Positions 41,820 to 50,605 of a stretch of DNA of 64,000 nucleotides are shown in pieces (within the stretch, counting starts at the first letter, position 1; every line of letters starts with the position of its first letter). Position numbers and translations under genes: made by a program. The stretch is from Sphingomonadaceae bacterium (GTDB lineage: Bacteria; Pseudomonadota; Alphaproteobacteria; Sphingomonadales; Sphingomonadaceae), in NCBI GenBank assembly GCA_947451145.1, contig CANFXW010000003.1, positions 124,001 to 188,000 on the forward strand. The letters run 5' to 3'. The notes under the pieces are model-generated. The model did no database searches, was not told the DNA's origin, and saw only the letters and a program-made list of their open reading frames with translations.

Positions 41820-44810
41820 TCAGAAGTCCTTCGACAGTTCGAAGTAGACGAACCGGCCGGTGGGATCGGCTACCGCCCCGTTGAAGCCATAGTTCGACGA
41901 GGTGATCGGCGGAGCCTTGTCAAACAGGTTACGCGCGCCAACTTTCACGCGGGTTCCGGCGAGCAGGCCGGCATCCTTGGGCGCGCGATACTGCAGATAG
42001 GCGCTCACCGTGGTGAAGTTCGGCACTTCATAGAACTGCCCGTTGACCAGCGCGGTTCCGGTATCGAACACCGAACCGACATAGTTCACCTGCACACCGG
42101 CGCTGACCGGGCCGGCCTTCCACGTGACATTGCCATTCAGACGCCACTGCGGGTTGCCATTCTGGCGCACCTGATCACCCGCCTGGGTGATCGTGATGCC
42201 GGTGCCGAGCTTGCCGGCGGCATTGGCGGCGATCAGGGTGGCCTGCAGATCCGATGCGGTCTGCTCCCACTTGATCAGCTTGGAGGCAACGACATCGAAG
42301 TTGAAGCTGCCGAGCGGCGTATCGCGCAGATCGTAGCTCACCGCGAAATCGATGCCGCGCAGCTTGCGCGGGCCAAGGTTGAAATAGTCATCCTTGACGA
42401 AGGAAATGTCGCCGACAACCTGCGCACCGACCGGGGCCAGACGCACGACATTGGCGTTGGTCCGGCCGCTTAGCCGCTCAAGATAATCGAACAGGATCTG
42501 GTTCTGCGCGCCCTGAAGGCCAATCACACCGTTTTCATTGAGCGCCCAATAATCGACCGTGATCGTCAGATTGCGGCGCGGCTGGAAGACGACACCGGCA
42601 GAGATCGTCTCGGCATCTTCGGGCTTCAGCGACTGGTTGCCCGAGCGGACTTCAAGCGTGCTTACACCGGTGCAGGTGGTGGCATTCAAACGGCATTGCG
42701 CCCAGTCAGTCCGGGTATTCGCCACCTGTGTGCCCGCGCTGTAGAACTGCGCAAGGTTCGGTGCGCGGTAGCTTTGCGACCACGAAGAGCGGAACTTCAT
42801 GCCGTCGAGCACCGACCAGACACCGGCGATCTTCGGCTTCAGCACGTTGCCGAAGTCCGAATAGTGCTCGTCACGCGCGGCGAGCTGCAAATCGAGTGAC
42901 TGCATCAGCGGCACGTTCATGTCTTCCGAAACCACCGGAACCGCGAGCTCGATGTAGGCAGCGGCAATTGTGCGATGCGCCTTGACGTCCGGCGCCGGGC
43001 TCGCGCCCATCACGTCGGTGCCATAGACGGTGCCGGTGACAGAGTCGGTATAGGTGATCGTGCCGTCCAGACGGGCATCGCGATCATCCTGATAGGTCTC
43101 ACGGCGCAGCTCGACACCGCTGGCGAAGCCGACGCCCCCGGCAGGCAGGTCAAATATCTTCGAGTTGGATATCTTGAAATCCCAGGTCGCCAGCGATGTC
43201 TTGCCGATGCGGTGAACGCCGACGAGGAACGAATTGATCGTCGCTGCCGAGTTGGGCGTGCCGTCACCCAGCGAATTGTTCGTCTGGTTGCCGCCGTTGA
43301 ACGGGTTGTATGCATCGGGCGTCGAGAGGGCGAGAGCCTGCTGGAACTTGGTATTGCTGATCGCGTTCTTGGTGAAGTCATCGGTGCGGGCCCACGAATA
43401 GGTCGCCGCCGATTCCCATTTGAACGCGCCGAAATTGCCGCGCAGGCCCAGCAGACCGCGGATCATGTCGTCGGTCACTTCGAAAATGCGCGGGCCGGTG
43501 TCGACCGGGCGATAGGTGGTGATGCGCACCGGGAGGCCGGCGGTCGGAACATTGACGAGATTGGCGAGCCGGTTCGGATTCGCCACCCCGCCGAATGTCG
43601 TCGGGCCGAAGGGGTTCCAGTAATTGGTCACCGGAACAGTAATCACCGCGCTTGAGATCGGAGCGGACTGCTCGCGCTGGCCTTCCAGAACAGCGTGGTA
43701 ATAGCCTGCCTCGCCAAACAGTTCGACAGCGCCAATGTCCTGCTTGAAGGTAGCGAACACGTTGATTCGGTCCAGCCCGCCGCGGATCGTGCGATCGGGG
43801 TTTTCATCATAGCGCAGCACGCGATCGGTCGTGCCGGTGATTGTGCCTGACTTCAGGCAGAGGTTCCCGTTGATCACGGTGCTTGAGCAACCGGCAGTCG
43901 TGTTGGAGGTCGGCTCGATGTGGAACACGCCTGATGTGGTCAGGGCAACGGTGCCCTGACGCACTGCGGTGGTCGTCGGGATGACTGTGAAGCTGCCCCA
44001 TGGCGAGGAGGTCGAGCGGTTGTCGAAAGCAGTATCAGTTTCCCACGGCGTGCCGACCATTGCTGGCATGTGGTTTTCGCTCGCCGAAAACGCGCGCTCG
44101 CTGGCGAACAGCGGGGTGCGGTGCGTATAGCTGCCGAAGATCAGGAAGTGGCCGCCGGACTTGGTATCAAGGCCTGCCTTGGCGGCAAAGGTCCGCTCGC
44201 TGGTTCCATCGGCATAGCCATAGCGGCCATCGACGCGAAGACCCGTGAAGCGGTCATCGAGCACCACGTTGACCACACCGGCCACCGCGTCCGCGCCATA
44301 GATAGCCGCCGCGCCATCGCGCAGCACTTCCATCCGGCGGATCGCGCCGATCGGGATGGCATTGGTGTTGGCGGTCTGCACCGGCACGAAGTTTTCGGTC
44401 TGGGTGCCGGGGGTCAGAATCATGCGGCGGCCGTTGACCAGTACCAGCGTGTTGCCGGTGCCAACGCTGCGCAGGTTGATCGAGGCATTGTCGCCGCGGG
44501 CATCGTTGAGGTTGCCGGTGGTGCGCGATTCCTGGAACTGCACGTCGCCCGCCTGCGGGATCGAGCGGAACAGATCGTCGCCGGAAACACTGCCGTTGGC
44601 CGCGATGCGATCTTCGCTGACGACCGTGACGGGCAGGGCCCCGGCGATCTTGGCATTGTCGATTCGGCTGCCGACAACGGTAATTTCGTTAGCGGGAGGA
44701 GCGTCCTCGGCAGGGGCTGCAGCCTGAGCCAGCGCGGCCTGCGGCATCGAAATGATCGTGGATGCGCCTGCGAGCAGAATGACGCGGATGGCCTTGGCCG
44801 AAACTCTCAT
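41820..44810 (-). CDS. TonB-dependent outer-membrane receptor
   Basis: A 996-residue receptor. The signal peptide includes VILLAGASTIISMPQAALAQ. A TonB-box-like NEITVVGSRID follows near residue 40, the plug (about 55-170) contains VLVNGRRMILTPGTQ and EVLRDGAAAIYGADAVAG, and the 22-strand barrel closes with GRFVYFELSKDF. The ATG at 44810 follows GGGGAC; the GTG at 44831 would only add a short unconserved tail. Such receptors import siderophores, sugars, peptides or other substrates. Neighbours (LysR, DadA-like, gamma-glutamyltransferase) suggest a peptide- or amino-acid-like ligand, but that is inference. The size is in the large class common in sphingomonads. Confidence 0.92.
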   Translation of the reverse strand: MRVSAKAIRVILLAGASTIISMPQAALAQAAAPAEDAPPANEITVVGSRIDNAKIAGALPVTVVSEDRIAANGSVSGDDLFRSIPQAGDVQFQESRTTGNLNDARGDNASINLRSVGTGNTLVLVNGRRMILTPGTQTENFVPVQTANTNAIPIGAIRRMEVLRDGAAAIYGADAVAGVVNVVLDDRFTGLRVDGRYGYADGTSERTFAAKAGLDTKSGGHFLIFGSYTHRTPLFASERAFSASENHMPAMVGTPWETDTAFDNRSTSSPWGSFTVIPTTTAVRQGTVALTTSGVFHIEPTSNTTAGCSSTVINGNLCLKSGTITGTTDRVLRYDENPDRTIRGGLDRINVFATFKQDIGAVELFGEAGYYHAVLEGQREQSAPISSAVITVPVTNYWNPFGPTTFGGVANPNRLANLVNVPTAGLPVRITTYRPVDTGPRIFEVTDDMIRGLLGLRGNFGAFKWESAATYSWARTDDFTKNAISNTKFQQALALSTPDAYNPFNGGNQTNNSLGDGTPNSAATINSFLVGVHRIGKTSLATWDFKISNSKIFDLPAGGVGFASGVELRRETYQDDRDARLDGTITYTDSVTGTVYGTDVMGASPAPDVKAHRTIAAAYIELAVPVVSEDMNVPLMQSLDLQLAARDEHYSDFGNVLKPKIAGVWSVLDGMKFRSSWSQSYRAPNLAQFYSAGTQVANTRTDWAQCRLNATTCTGVSTLEVRSGNQSLKPEDAETISAGVVFQPRRNLTITVDYWALNENGVIGLQGAQNQILFDYLERLSGRTNANVVRLAPVGAQVVGDISFVKDDYFNLGPRKLRGIDFAVSYDLRDTPLGSFNFDVVASKLIKWEQTASDLQATLIAANAAGKLGTGITITQAGDQVRQNGNPQWRLNGNVTWKAGPVSAGVQVNYVGSVFDTGTALVNGQFYEVPNFTTVSAYLQYRAPKDAGLLAGTRVKVGARNLFDKAPPITSSNYGFNGAVADPTGRFVYFELSKDF

Positions 44811-44901
44811 GATGGTGTCCCCTGAATTCACGAGCCTTTGACCCGCAGCAGGAATTACATTGCATCAAAACAGCCACCTGAAAAGACAGGTTCATTACAA
44901 A

Positions 44902-44933
44902 GTTATGGCAGGTGCATAACGTTTAGTTATGCA
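44902..44933 (-). promoter_or_regulatory. Candidate LysR-type operator before the TonB receptor gene
   Basis: TGCATAAC (44913-44920) and GTTATGCA (44926-44933) are an exact inverted repeat with a 5-bp spacer, containing the T-N11-A layout of LysR boxes. A further half-site GTTATGGCA is at 44902-44910. The site is about 95 bp upstream of the receptor ATG. The same GTTATGGCA and GTTATGC words stand before the dadA-like gene. Confidence 0.55.
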
Positions 44934-44939
44934 TGGTGT

Positions 44940-45778
44940 GTCTGCCAGGTGCGTTTGAGTGCATTGCCCGACACCGGGAGGGTGTCTGGAGCCTGAATGC
45001 TGGTGATAGGCAGGAAAATGGTCGGGGAGACAGGATAAGAAACTCGCAGTGATTTCTCAAGGAACTGCGGTATTCTGTCATTTCTGGAGGCAAAACTGTA
45101 TATTTTTGGCGTGCCGTGGTATCATTTTTGATGAAAACAAAGACCACGGCAATCGCCAATCGTTCCTGCAGACTCAGCATTCAGCTCCGTGGTGTTTGCG
45201 TAATCTCAGTCAACTCTCGGAGTGAACGAAAAAGCGAAGCTCTGTTATCTGAACGAAGCGAAGATAACTCAATCAATTTGGATCTGAATCAAGAATCACA
45301 ATAAATAACATATAAGTATATTAATGACTTAATAATCGCGCTGCGCGTACGCGCAGACATACGCAAAGGAATTTTTTCTTCTCGAAGGGTTTCAGGGACC
45401 GCCGGCGTTGATCTTGGCGTCCGATATTTGGGACTATTTGTTTGCTTTTTGTTCAAAATGGCTGTCATACGCTAGACTAAGCCGGAAGCGGCTGTGGCTA
45501 TACCTGCTGAGCGGAAAAATGCAGGACTTTGCCTAAACCGGCATCGACCAAGAATTTGGCTAAAGGCCATGCCTGAGATAGGCCGCACTAACCGAGCGTA
45601 ACGGTTGATTTCATCACAATGAGGCATTCGAAATAAATTGGCTCAAGTTGGCCGTTACGTATCATCAATTTTGGGTTCAACTGCAGTCAATATTCGTGGC
45701 TGCAATGGTGCCGGGCTATTAGCGATGACGGTGTGAACGAAGCTTTCCGACGAAGGCGTGAAGCAAAAAGTCCAAATT
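44940..45778. other. Gene-empty, low-GC region with several hairpins
   Basis: About 840 bp with no open frame I can support. GC is visibly lower than in the surroundings, with an AT-rich core at about 45297-45340. Structures seen are GCCGTGGT/ACCACGGC (45113-45120 and 45143-45150) with an inner ATCA/TGAT stem, GTTATCT/AGATAAC (45244-45250 and 45262-45268), and the perfect 16-bp palindrome CTGCGCGTACGCGCAG (45341-45356). It may hold the promoter of a small RNA, a relic of an acquired element, or regulatory DNA. I see no transposase fragment. Confidence 0.5.
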
Positions 45779-47425
45779 TCAACTCACCCGAGCTGCGTTT
45801 CGCGCTGCAAGATAACCGAACACCATCGATGACCCGATGCTGGAACCAGCCCCCGGGTAGCACCTGCCAGTCACCGCCGCCGATGAATTGCCGGTGACAT
45901 AGAGCCCTGCAATTGCCGATCCGTCTTCGCGCAGTGCGCGGCCATGCTCGTCGGCGACAATGCCGCCGGATGTGCCGACATCGGCGGGGTAGAGCGCGAC
46001 GGCGAAGAACGGGCCTTTCTCGATTGTGACAAGGTTCGGGTTGGGTTTGACGGTCGGGTCGCCGTAATAGTGGTTGTAGGCGCTGGTCCCGCGCTGGAAA
46101 TCCTCGTCCTTGCCGCTTCGCGCAAAGCCATTGAAGCGCGTGACCGTGCTGGTGAGGCCATCGGCATCGATCCCGCACTGACTGGCCAGATCGTTCAGGC
46201 TGTCTGCAACCTTGAGGTAGCCGCTTTCGACCAGTTTCCTGGGCACGCTTCCCGGCAGCATCTGGCCGAACGGATAGGTCTTGCGGTGCTGCATGTCGAA
46301 CACGACCCAGGCCGGCACGGCACCGGCGCGATACATGGCTTGGCCCAGTTCCATATAGCCGCAGGATTCGTTGGCGAAGCGCTTGCCGTCTTTGCCGACG
46401 ACGATGCAGTGCGGCTTGCTCAGGTCATTGGGCGAATGGAACCCGGCCAGTGTGCCATCGGGATAGAACGAGCTCGGCAGCCACCACGCCTCGTCCATGA
46501 ACTGCACGGCAGCGCCAAGGCGCATGATCGCGGTGATCATCTCGCCGGTGTCGCCGGGGTTGACCAGCGTCCAGTCGACCGATGTCGGTTTGGGCTGCCA
46601 CTTGTCGCGCATGGCGAGGTTGCGGGAGAAGCCGCCTGCATTGACCAGCACGCCCAGCCTTGCGCCGATGCGGCGTTCGCGGCCCTGCTCGCTGATGACA
46701 ACACCTGTCACCCGGCCGTCTTCGACAATGATGTCCTGCACCGCGCATTCCAGCCGCAGCGGCACGCCCTCGCGCCGTGCGATTTCGAACAGGTGGCCTT
46801 GCAGGGCCGGGCCGGATCCGCGCAGATCACGGCCGAGCAGCTTCTTCAGGAGCAGACGCCAAGCAATGCGGGCAACAGTTGCCTTGCCCTTCCATGTCCG
46901 CTTGGCGACAAAGACGTTGACCGTCTCCGAACTGCTGAGCGGCAAGTCGGTGGTAAGCGGAATACCGCCCAGCTTATCCTTCCAGTCACCCAAGCGGCGG
47001 ACGTCGAACAGCGGCACCTCAAGCGACCGCCCCGATGCGCGGCCGCCGGGCAGCTCGTCGTGGTAATCGGGCCACTGGGCATCGACCCAGGGCATGCCCT
47101 TGGCGCCAAGGAAATCGACCATTTCTCGGCTGGCGCGGATATAGGCCTCGCGGCGCGGCAGCGGGACTTCGTTGGCCGAGGCGCCAGCGGCGGCCTCCAT
47201 ATAGGTGCGCGCTTTTTCGGGTGAATCCTGCAAGCCATCAGCATTGCTCACCGGATTGTCCGGCAGCCAGGCGACACCGCCGGAATAGGCCGTGGTACCA
47301 CCGAACACTGGCAGCTTTTCTAGGATCACGGCGCTCCTGCCGGCATCCTTCATCACCAGCGCGGCAGGAACCGATCCGGCGCCGCTGCCGACGATGACGA
47401 AATCGAAGGTTTCGTCAAACGCCAT
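45779..47425 (-). CDS. KstD-like FAD-dependent dehydrogenase
   Basis: A 548-residue flavoprotein of the 3-ketosteroid-delta1-dehydrogenase/fumarate-reductase-flavoprotein family. The FAD site is DFVIVGSGAGSVPAALVMKD, followed by VFGGTTAYSGGVAWLP. The C-terminal AVTGRCYPGAGSSIGSSMVF with GYLAARNA closes the cofactor site as in KstD. Such enzymes introduce a double bond next to a ring ketone, but the group is broad and the substrate cannot be read. It is the last gene of the nine-gene leftward operon, and its start overlaps the SDR stop (TGATG). No signal peptide is present, so it is cytosolic. Confidence 0.8.
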   Translation of the reverse strand: MAFDETFDFVIVGSGAGSVPAALVMKDAGRSAVILEKLPVFGGTTAYSGGVAWLPDNPVSNADGLQDSPEKARTYMEAAAGASANEVPLPRREAYIRASREMVDFLGAKGMPWVDAQWPDYHDELPGGRASGRSLEVPLFDVRRLGDWKDKLGGIPLTTDLPLSSSETVNVFVAKRTWKGKATVARIAWRLLLKKLLGRDLRGSGPALQGHLFEIARREGVPLRLECAVQDIIVEDGRVTGVVISEQGRERRIGARLGVLVNAGGFSRNLAMRDKWQPKPTSVDWTLVNPGDTGEMITAIMRLGAAVQFMDEAWWLPSSFYPDGTLAGFHSPNDLSKPHCIVVGKDGKRFANESCGYMELGQAMYRAGAVPAWVVFDMQHRKTYPFGQMLPGSVPRKLVESGYLKVADSLNDLASQCGIDADGLTSTVTRFNGFARSGKDEDFQRGTSAYNHYYGDPTVKPNPNLVTIEKGPFFAVALYPADVGTSGGIVADEHGRALREDGSAIAGLYVTGNSSAAVTGRCYPGAGSSIGSSMVFGYLAARNAARVS

Positions 47426-48336
47426 CAGTCAGGCTTCGCCATGCCGAAGCTGTATTCCAGATGATCGTAAAAGCCGCGCGGCACCGGGCTGAACACTTCC
47501 TGCTGCGAACGGTCACCGATCTCGCCGAGACGGCCTGCGACCTGTTCGATTGTCCATTCGGGCTGATAGACCCCGCGCGTTTCCGCGACATAGGCCTGTG
47601 CCATGCGCCCGGCGAGCGCCACGAACAGCTCGCCCGTTGCCTTGCAATTCTCGTGCGCCAGCCAGCCGACTGCCGGTGCGGCAAGGTCTGCGCCCCATGG
47701 CGGGAACATGTCTGTGTCACGCCCTTCGGCCAGCCGCGTCTTGGCGGCGGGGACAATGCAATTGGCGGTAACGCCATGCTCGGCCCCTTCGAGTGCGAGC
47801 GCATTGGCAAGGCCGATCACCGCAGCCTTGCCCGAAGCATAGGCGGCAATGTTCTTGTCGCCATAAAGACCGGCAATCGACGAGACGAGAATGATCCGGC
47901 CATAGCCCGCGTCACACATCCGCGGGAAGGCCGCCTTGGCGAGATGGAAGGCGCCCATCAGGTGGACGTCGATCACTGCCGAATAGTCAGCAAAGGAAAG
48001 GTCGCGAAATGGGCCGTGGCGGTTGATCGTGGCGTTGTGGATCAGAATGTCGATCCGACCCCAGGTTTCGAGCGCCGCGCCAACAATCGCCGCGCCACCC
48101 TCTGCCGTGGCAACGCTATCGCCGTTGGCCACTGCTTCGCCGCCGCTGGCGCGAATCTCGTCGACCACGGCCTGCGCCATCGAAAGGTCAGCGCCTTCGC
48201 CGCGGCGGCTGGTGCCGAGGTCATTGACCACGACCTTCGCCCCGCGCGAAGCCAGCAGCAGGGCATATTCGCGGCCCAGACCGCCGCCAGCTCCGCTGAC
48301 CACCGCCACCCGGCCGTCAAAACGCAATTCGCTCAT
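47425..48336 (-). CDS. Short-chain dehydrogenase/reductase, MFE-2 (17beta-HSD4) type
   Basis: A 303-residue classical SDR. The cofactor motif is GAGGGLGREYALLLASRGA (from residue 15), with the acidic VVVNDLG that favours NAD. The catalytic set is Ser153 (VSSIAG), Tyr166 and Lys170 (YASGK). The usual NNAG is HNAT here. Segment GREYALLLASRGAKVVVNDL strongly resembles the 3-hydroxyacyl-CoA dehydrogenase domain of peroxisomal MFE-2 and its bacterial relatives in steroid side-chain beta-oxidation. It sits between the CMD gene and the KstD-like gene, overlapping the latter. Oxidation of a beta-hydroxyacyl-CoA or a ring alcohol is the likely role. Confidence 0.85.
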   Translation of the reverse strand: MSELRFDGRVAVVSGAGGGLGREYALLLASRGAKVVVNDLGTSRRGEGADLSMAQAVVDEIRASGGEAVANGDSVATAEGGAAIVGAALETWGRIDILIHNATINRHGPFRDLSFADYSAVIDVHLMGAFHLAKAAFPRMCDAGYGRIILVSSIAGLYGDKNIAAYASGKAAVIGLANALALEGAEHGVTANCIVPAAKTRLAEGRDTDMFPPWGADLAAPAVGWLAHENCKATGELFVALAGRMAQAYVAETRGVYQPEWTIEQVAGRLGEIGDRSQQEVFSPVPRGFYDHLEYSFGMAKPD

Positions 48337-48345
48337 AGAGGCCTC

Positions 48346-48879
48346 CTAGGTCTGCAAGTCTTCAAGCGGCATGCGCACCGTGCGCAGCACCCAGGCGAGC
48401 AGGGTGTAGCTGCCAATCAGGAACAGCAGCTCCATCATTTCCTTCGGCCCAAGCTGCGCCGAAAGCGCCTGCCACAGGTCGTCATCGATATCGTGTTGCT
48501 CACACAGGGCATCAGCAGCGCGCAGGCACAGGCGCTCAAGCGCGTTCCAGCGGGCGGACTCGGGGCCTTCGCGCACGGCAGCAAAATGCTCAGCGCCAAA
48601 GCCCATGGCGCCAGAGATCTGCTCGTGCAGGTTCCATTCGTAGTCCGAGCCAAACCGGTGCGCCACGCGCAGGACAACGATCTCGCGCAGCACCGGATCG
48701 AGCGGCCCGCGCGAAAGGGCGTGATTGTAGCGCATCCAGTTGGTCGCCAGTTCCGGATGGTTGGCGAACCAATGGGTGAAGTTGTACTTTGATCCGTTAC
48801 GGCGACCCTCTTCGCCCTCATAGACGGCGAAGAGGTCGCGAATTTCCTCGGTCCACGCCTCGGGCGGAATGGAGGGCAT
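48346..48879 (-). CDS. Carboxymuconolactone decarboxylase-family protein
   Basis: A 177-residue helical protein of the CMD/AhpD superfamily. The conserved part is LDPVLREIVVLRVAHRFGSD followed by YEWNLHEQISGAMGF, in which AhpD-like proteins often have a CxxC; here there is none, so peroxidase activity is not expected. The closing segment is PKEMMELLFLIGSYTLLAWV. Proteins of this type are frequent in aromatic and steroid catabolic operons, where their role is often unproven. It lies 9 nt before the SDR gene in the same operon. Confidence 0.82.
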   Translation of the reverse strand: MPSIPPEAWTEEIRDLFAVYEGEEGRRNGSKYNFTHWFANHPELATNWMRYNHALSRGPLDPVLREIVVLRVAHRFGSDYEWNLHEQISGAMGFGAEHFAAVREGPESARWNALERLCLRAADALCEQHDIDDDLWQALSAQLGPKEMMELLFLIGSYTLLAWVLRTVRMPLEDLQT

Positions 48880-48924
48880 CCGCTGCGAGCCGATGGGCCG
48901 GTCTGTCAGTCATGGCAGATCAGC

Positions 48925-49884
48925 TCAGTCTGTCCGTACGACGCGGAAGCCCCAGGAATGGCCGACATAGGTGGCATGGCGGGGCGCCCGGATTGCAACG
49001 TAGCTGGAGAATACCGCGTTGCCATATGAGCCACCGCGCGATGAACGGGCATCGCAATCGCCAGTCGTGCGGGTAACTGAACCGTCGGAAGGCGCATCCT
49101 TGTAGCTGTCGTTCCAGCAGTCAGACGTCCATTCCCAGATGTTGCCCAGCATGTCGTAGAGGCCCCAAGGGTTGGGCTTGTAATGAGCAACCGGCGAAGT
49201 GAAGGCATAGCCATCATGGCACTGGAAGCGATACTCCGGGCCGCTCGGTGCCTTCAGGGCAATAGCCTGATCAAGGTCTGGCTGGTTCGAATATTCGCAA
49301 GCCTTGGCATCGCGCTCCTCACCCCAGAAATAGGCTGTCGTGGTTCCGGCACGGGCACCGTACTCGTATTGGGACTCGTTCGGCACAGCGTATTTGTGGC
49401 CGGTCTTCTTCGAAAGCCACGCGGCATAGGCCTCGCCATCTTCGGCGCTTACGCAGACCACCGGGTAGTCATCGCCTTGGGCAAAGCCGGGCGACTGCCA
49501 TGACAGGCCGGGTGCGGTTTCGTAGATAAAGTGGCCATCATACTTGTGCTGGCTGGTGCACGCATCCGGCGCGCGATAGCCGCTCTCGGTGACGAAAGCG
49601 CGGAACTGGGCGACGGTTACCGGCGTTGCCGCCATGGCAAAGCCCTTGCCGAAAGTGACCTGATGGATCGGTTCGGCATGGCCAGCCTGCGGCTTGGGCA
49701 TACCTGACTTGATTTCGGCTTCGGCGCTCGTCCCCATCATGAAGCTGCCAGCCGGCAATGGCACCATTTGCGGACACTGCGGGCAATCCTTGAAAGGCCG
49801 CGCTGCCGGTTTGGCGTTTGAGACTGTGGCGAGGCCAAAGGCTGCGGCGAGAGTGAGCAGCGCTATGCTGACAATGCGGTTCAT
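48925..49884 (-). CDS. Exported FGE/SUMF1-fold protein lacking the formylglycine-generating cysteines
   Basis: A 319-residue protein with a signal peptide (IALLTLAAAFGLATVSNA). The FGE-sulfatase fold is clear: MVPLPAGSFMMGTS, ATPVTVAQFRAFV, LSKKTGHKYAVPNESQYEYG, NPWGLYDMLGNIWEWTSDCW and SSRGGSYGNAVFSSY, ending WGFRVVRTD. In true formylglycine-generating enzymes the RGGS motif is followed by a segment with two active-site cysteines; here it reads GNAVFSSYVAIR with none. No sulfatase is nearby. It is therefore probably another SUMF1-fold protein, as PvdO-like periplasmic proteins are. It overlaps the gene for an unknown exported protein (ATGA) within the catabolic operon. Confidence 0.85.
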   Translation of the reverse strand: MNRIVSIALLTLAAAFGLATVSNAKPAARPFKDCPQCPQMVPLPAGSFMMGTSAEAEIKSGMPKPQAGHAEPIHQVTFGKGFAMAATPVTVAQFRAFVTESGYRAPDACTSQHKYDGHFIYETAPGLSWQSPGFAQGDDYPVVCVSAEDGEAYAAWLSKKTGHKYAVPNESQYEYGARAGTTTAYFWGEERDAKACEYSNQPDLDQAIALKAPSGPEYRFQCHDGYAFTSPVAHYKPNPWGLYDMLGNIWEWTSDCWNDSYKDAPSDGSVTRTTGDCDARSSRGGSYGNAVFSSYVAIRAPRHATYVGHSWGFRVVRTD

Positions 49885-50585
49885 GGCTTCACTCCCTTGA
49901 AGTAGTCAGGTGTCGGGTAGACGGGGATGTAGACGAACTTTGGCGTCTCCCACCCGCCGCGCAGCACGAGGACTGCGGGCTTCGATGGATCGGTGATCTT
50001 CAACTCGACCGTCCGGGCAACGTAATTGTCGCGCGGGCCAAGCGCGGCCATGTCGGCCTCTAGGTCAGCGATGTTGGAAATGTTGCCCGAAGCCAGCACG
50101 CGGGTTGTGATCTTTTCGATCCCGATCGGCGTGATGTGGACATAGGTCAGGTGGTAGGTGCCGGGCGCATCCGGACGGCCGTAGAGGGCAAGCCCCGGCT
50201 GGCGGGAGGATTCGCAGTTGGCGAGCTTTTGCGTGCTTTCGTCGGTCAGGAAATCAGCGCCCCAGACCTTGCGGAAGTCATCGACGTTATCGAGGTGCAG
50301 GTTCTCGAGTTTGGCATAGGCCGCCTGCCGCGCTTCCGGCAGTGAGGCGCTCTTCGCCAGTAGTTCGTAATAGTTGGGCGAACCGGCGGGAGCAGCTTTC
50401 AGCCGCTCATATTCCGTCCGCGTCATTTCGGTGACGAACGAAAGCCGCTGCATCTCGTTCAGCGACGAGAGGGTGCGGTCGGTAAAGTCGGTCACCCGGC
50501 AGGCGCGGGCGAGCGCCGGCTGGGCGGCAGCGAGCAACGCGACAGCTGTCAGCGTTGCCCCGGCCTTGATGTGTTTCATTGTCAT
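49881..50585 (-). CDS. Exported protein of unknown function, partner of the FGE-fold protein
   Basis: A 234-residue protein with a signal peptide (GATLTAVALLAAAQPALA, cleavage near residue 27). The mature part has two cysteines (RACRVT and LANCES) that may pair, a helical stretch with EMTRTEYERLKAAP, and a beta-rich end (TYHLTYVHITPIGIEKITTR and VLRGGWETPKFVYIPVYPTP). I recognise no domain. The ATG at 50585 follows AGAGGA. Its stop overlaps the start of the FGE-fold gene, so the two exported proteins are probably made together and act in the periplasm, unlike the rest of the operon. Confidence 0.75.
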   Translation of the reverse strand: MTMKHIKAGATLTAVALLAAAQPALARACRVTDFTDRTLSSLNEMQRLSFVTEMTRTEYERLKAAPAGSPNYYELLAKSASLPEARQAAYAKLENLHLDNVDDFRKVWGADFLTDESTQKLANCESSRQPGLALYGRPDAPGTYHLTYVHITPIGIEKITTRVLASGNISNIADLEADMAALGPRDNYVARTVELKITDPSKPAVLVLRGGWETPKFVYIPVYPTPDYFKGVKP

Positions 50586-50605
50586 GATTGTCCTCTCCCC
50601 GCAGT

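Noticed and set aside
45116..45304. Possible 62-codon rightward gene in the low-GC region.
   Set aside because: It crosses two hairpins, has no ribosome binding site and no recognisable features.
48925..49884. Formylglycine-generating sulfatase maturase.
   Set aside because: The active-site cysteine pair after RGGS is missing and no sulfatase gene is nearby, so only the fold is called.
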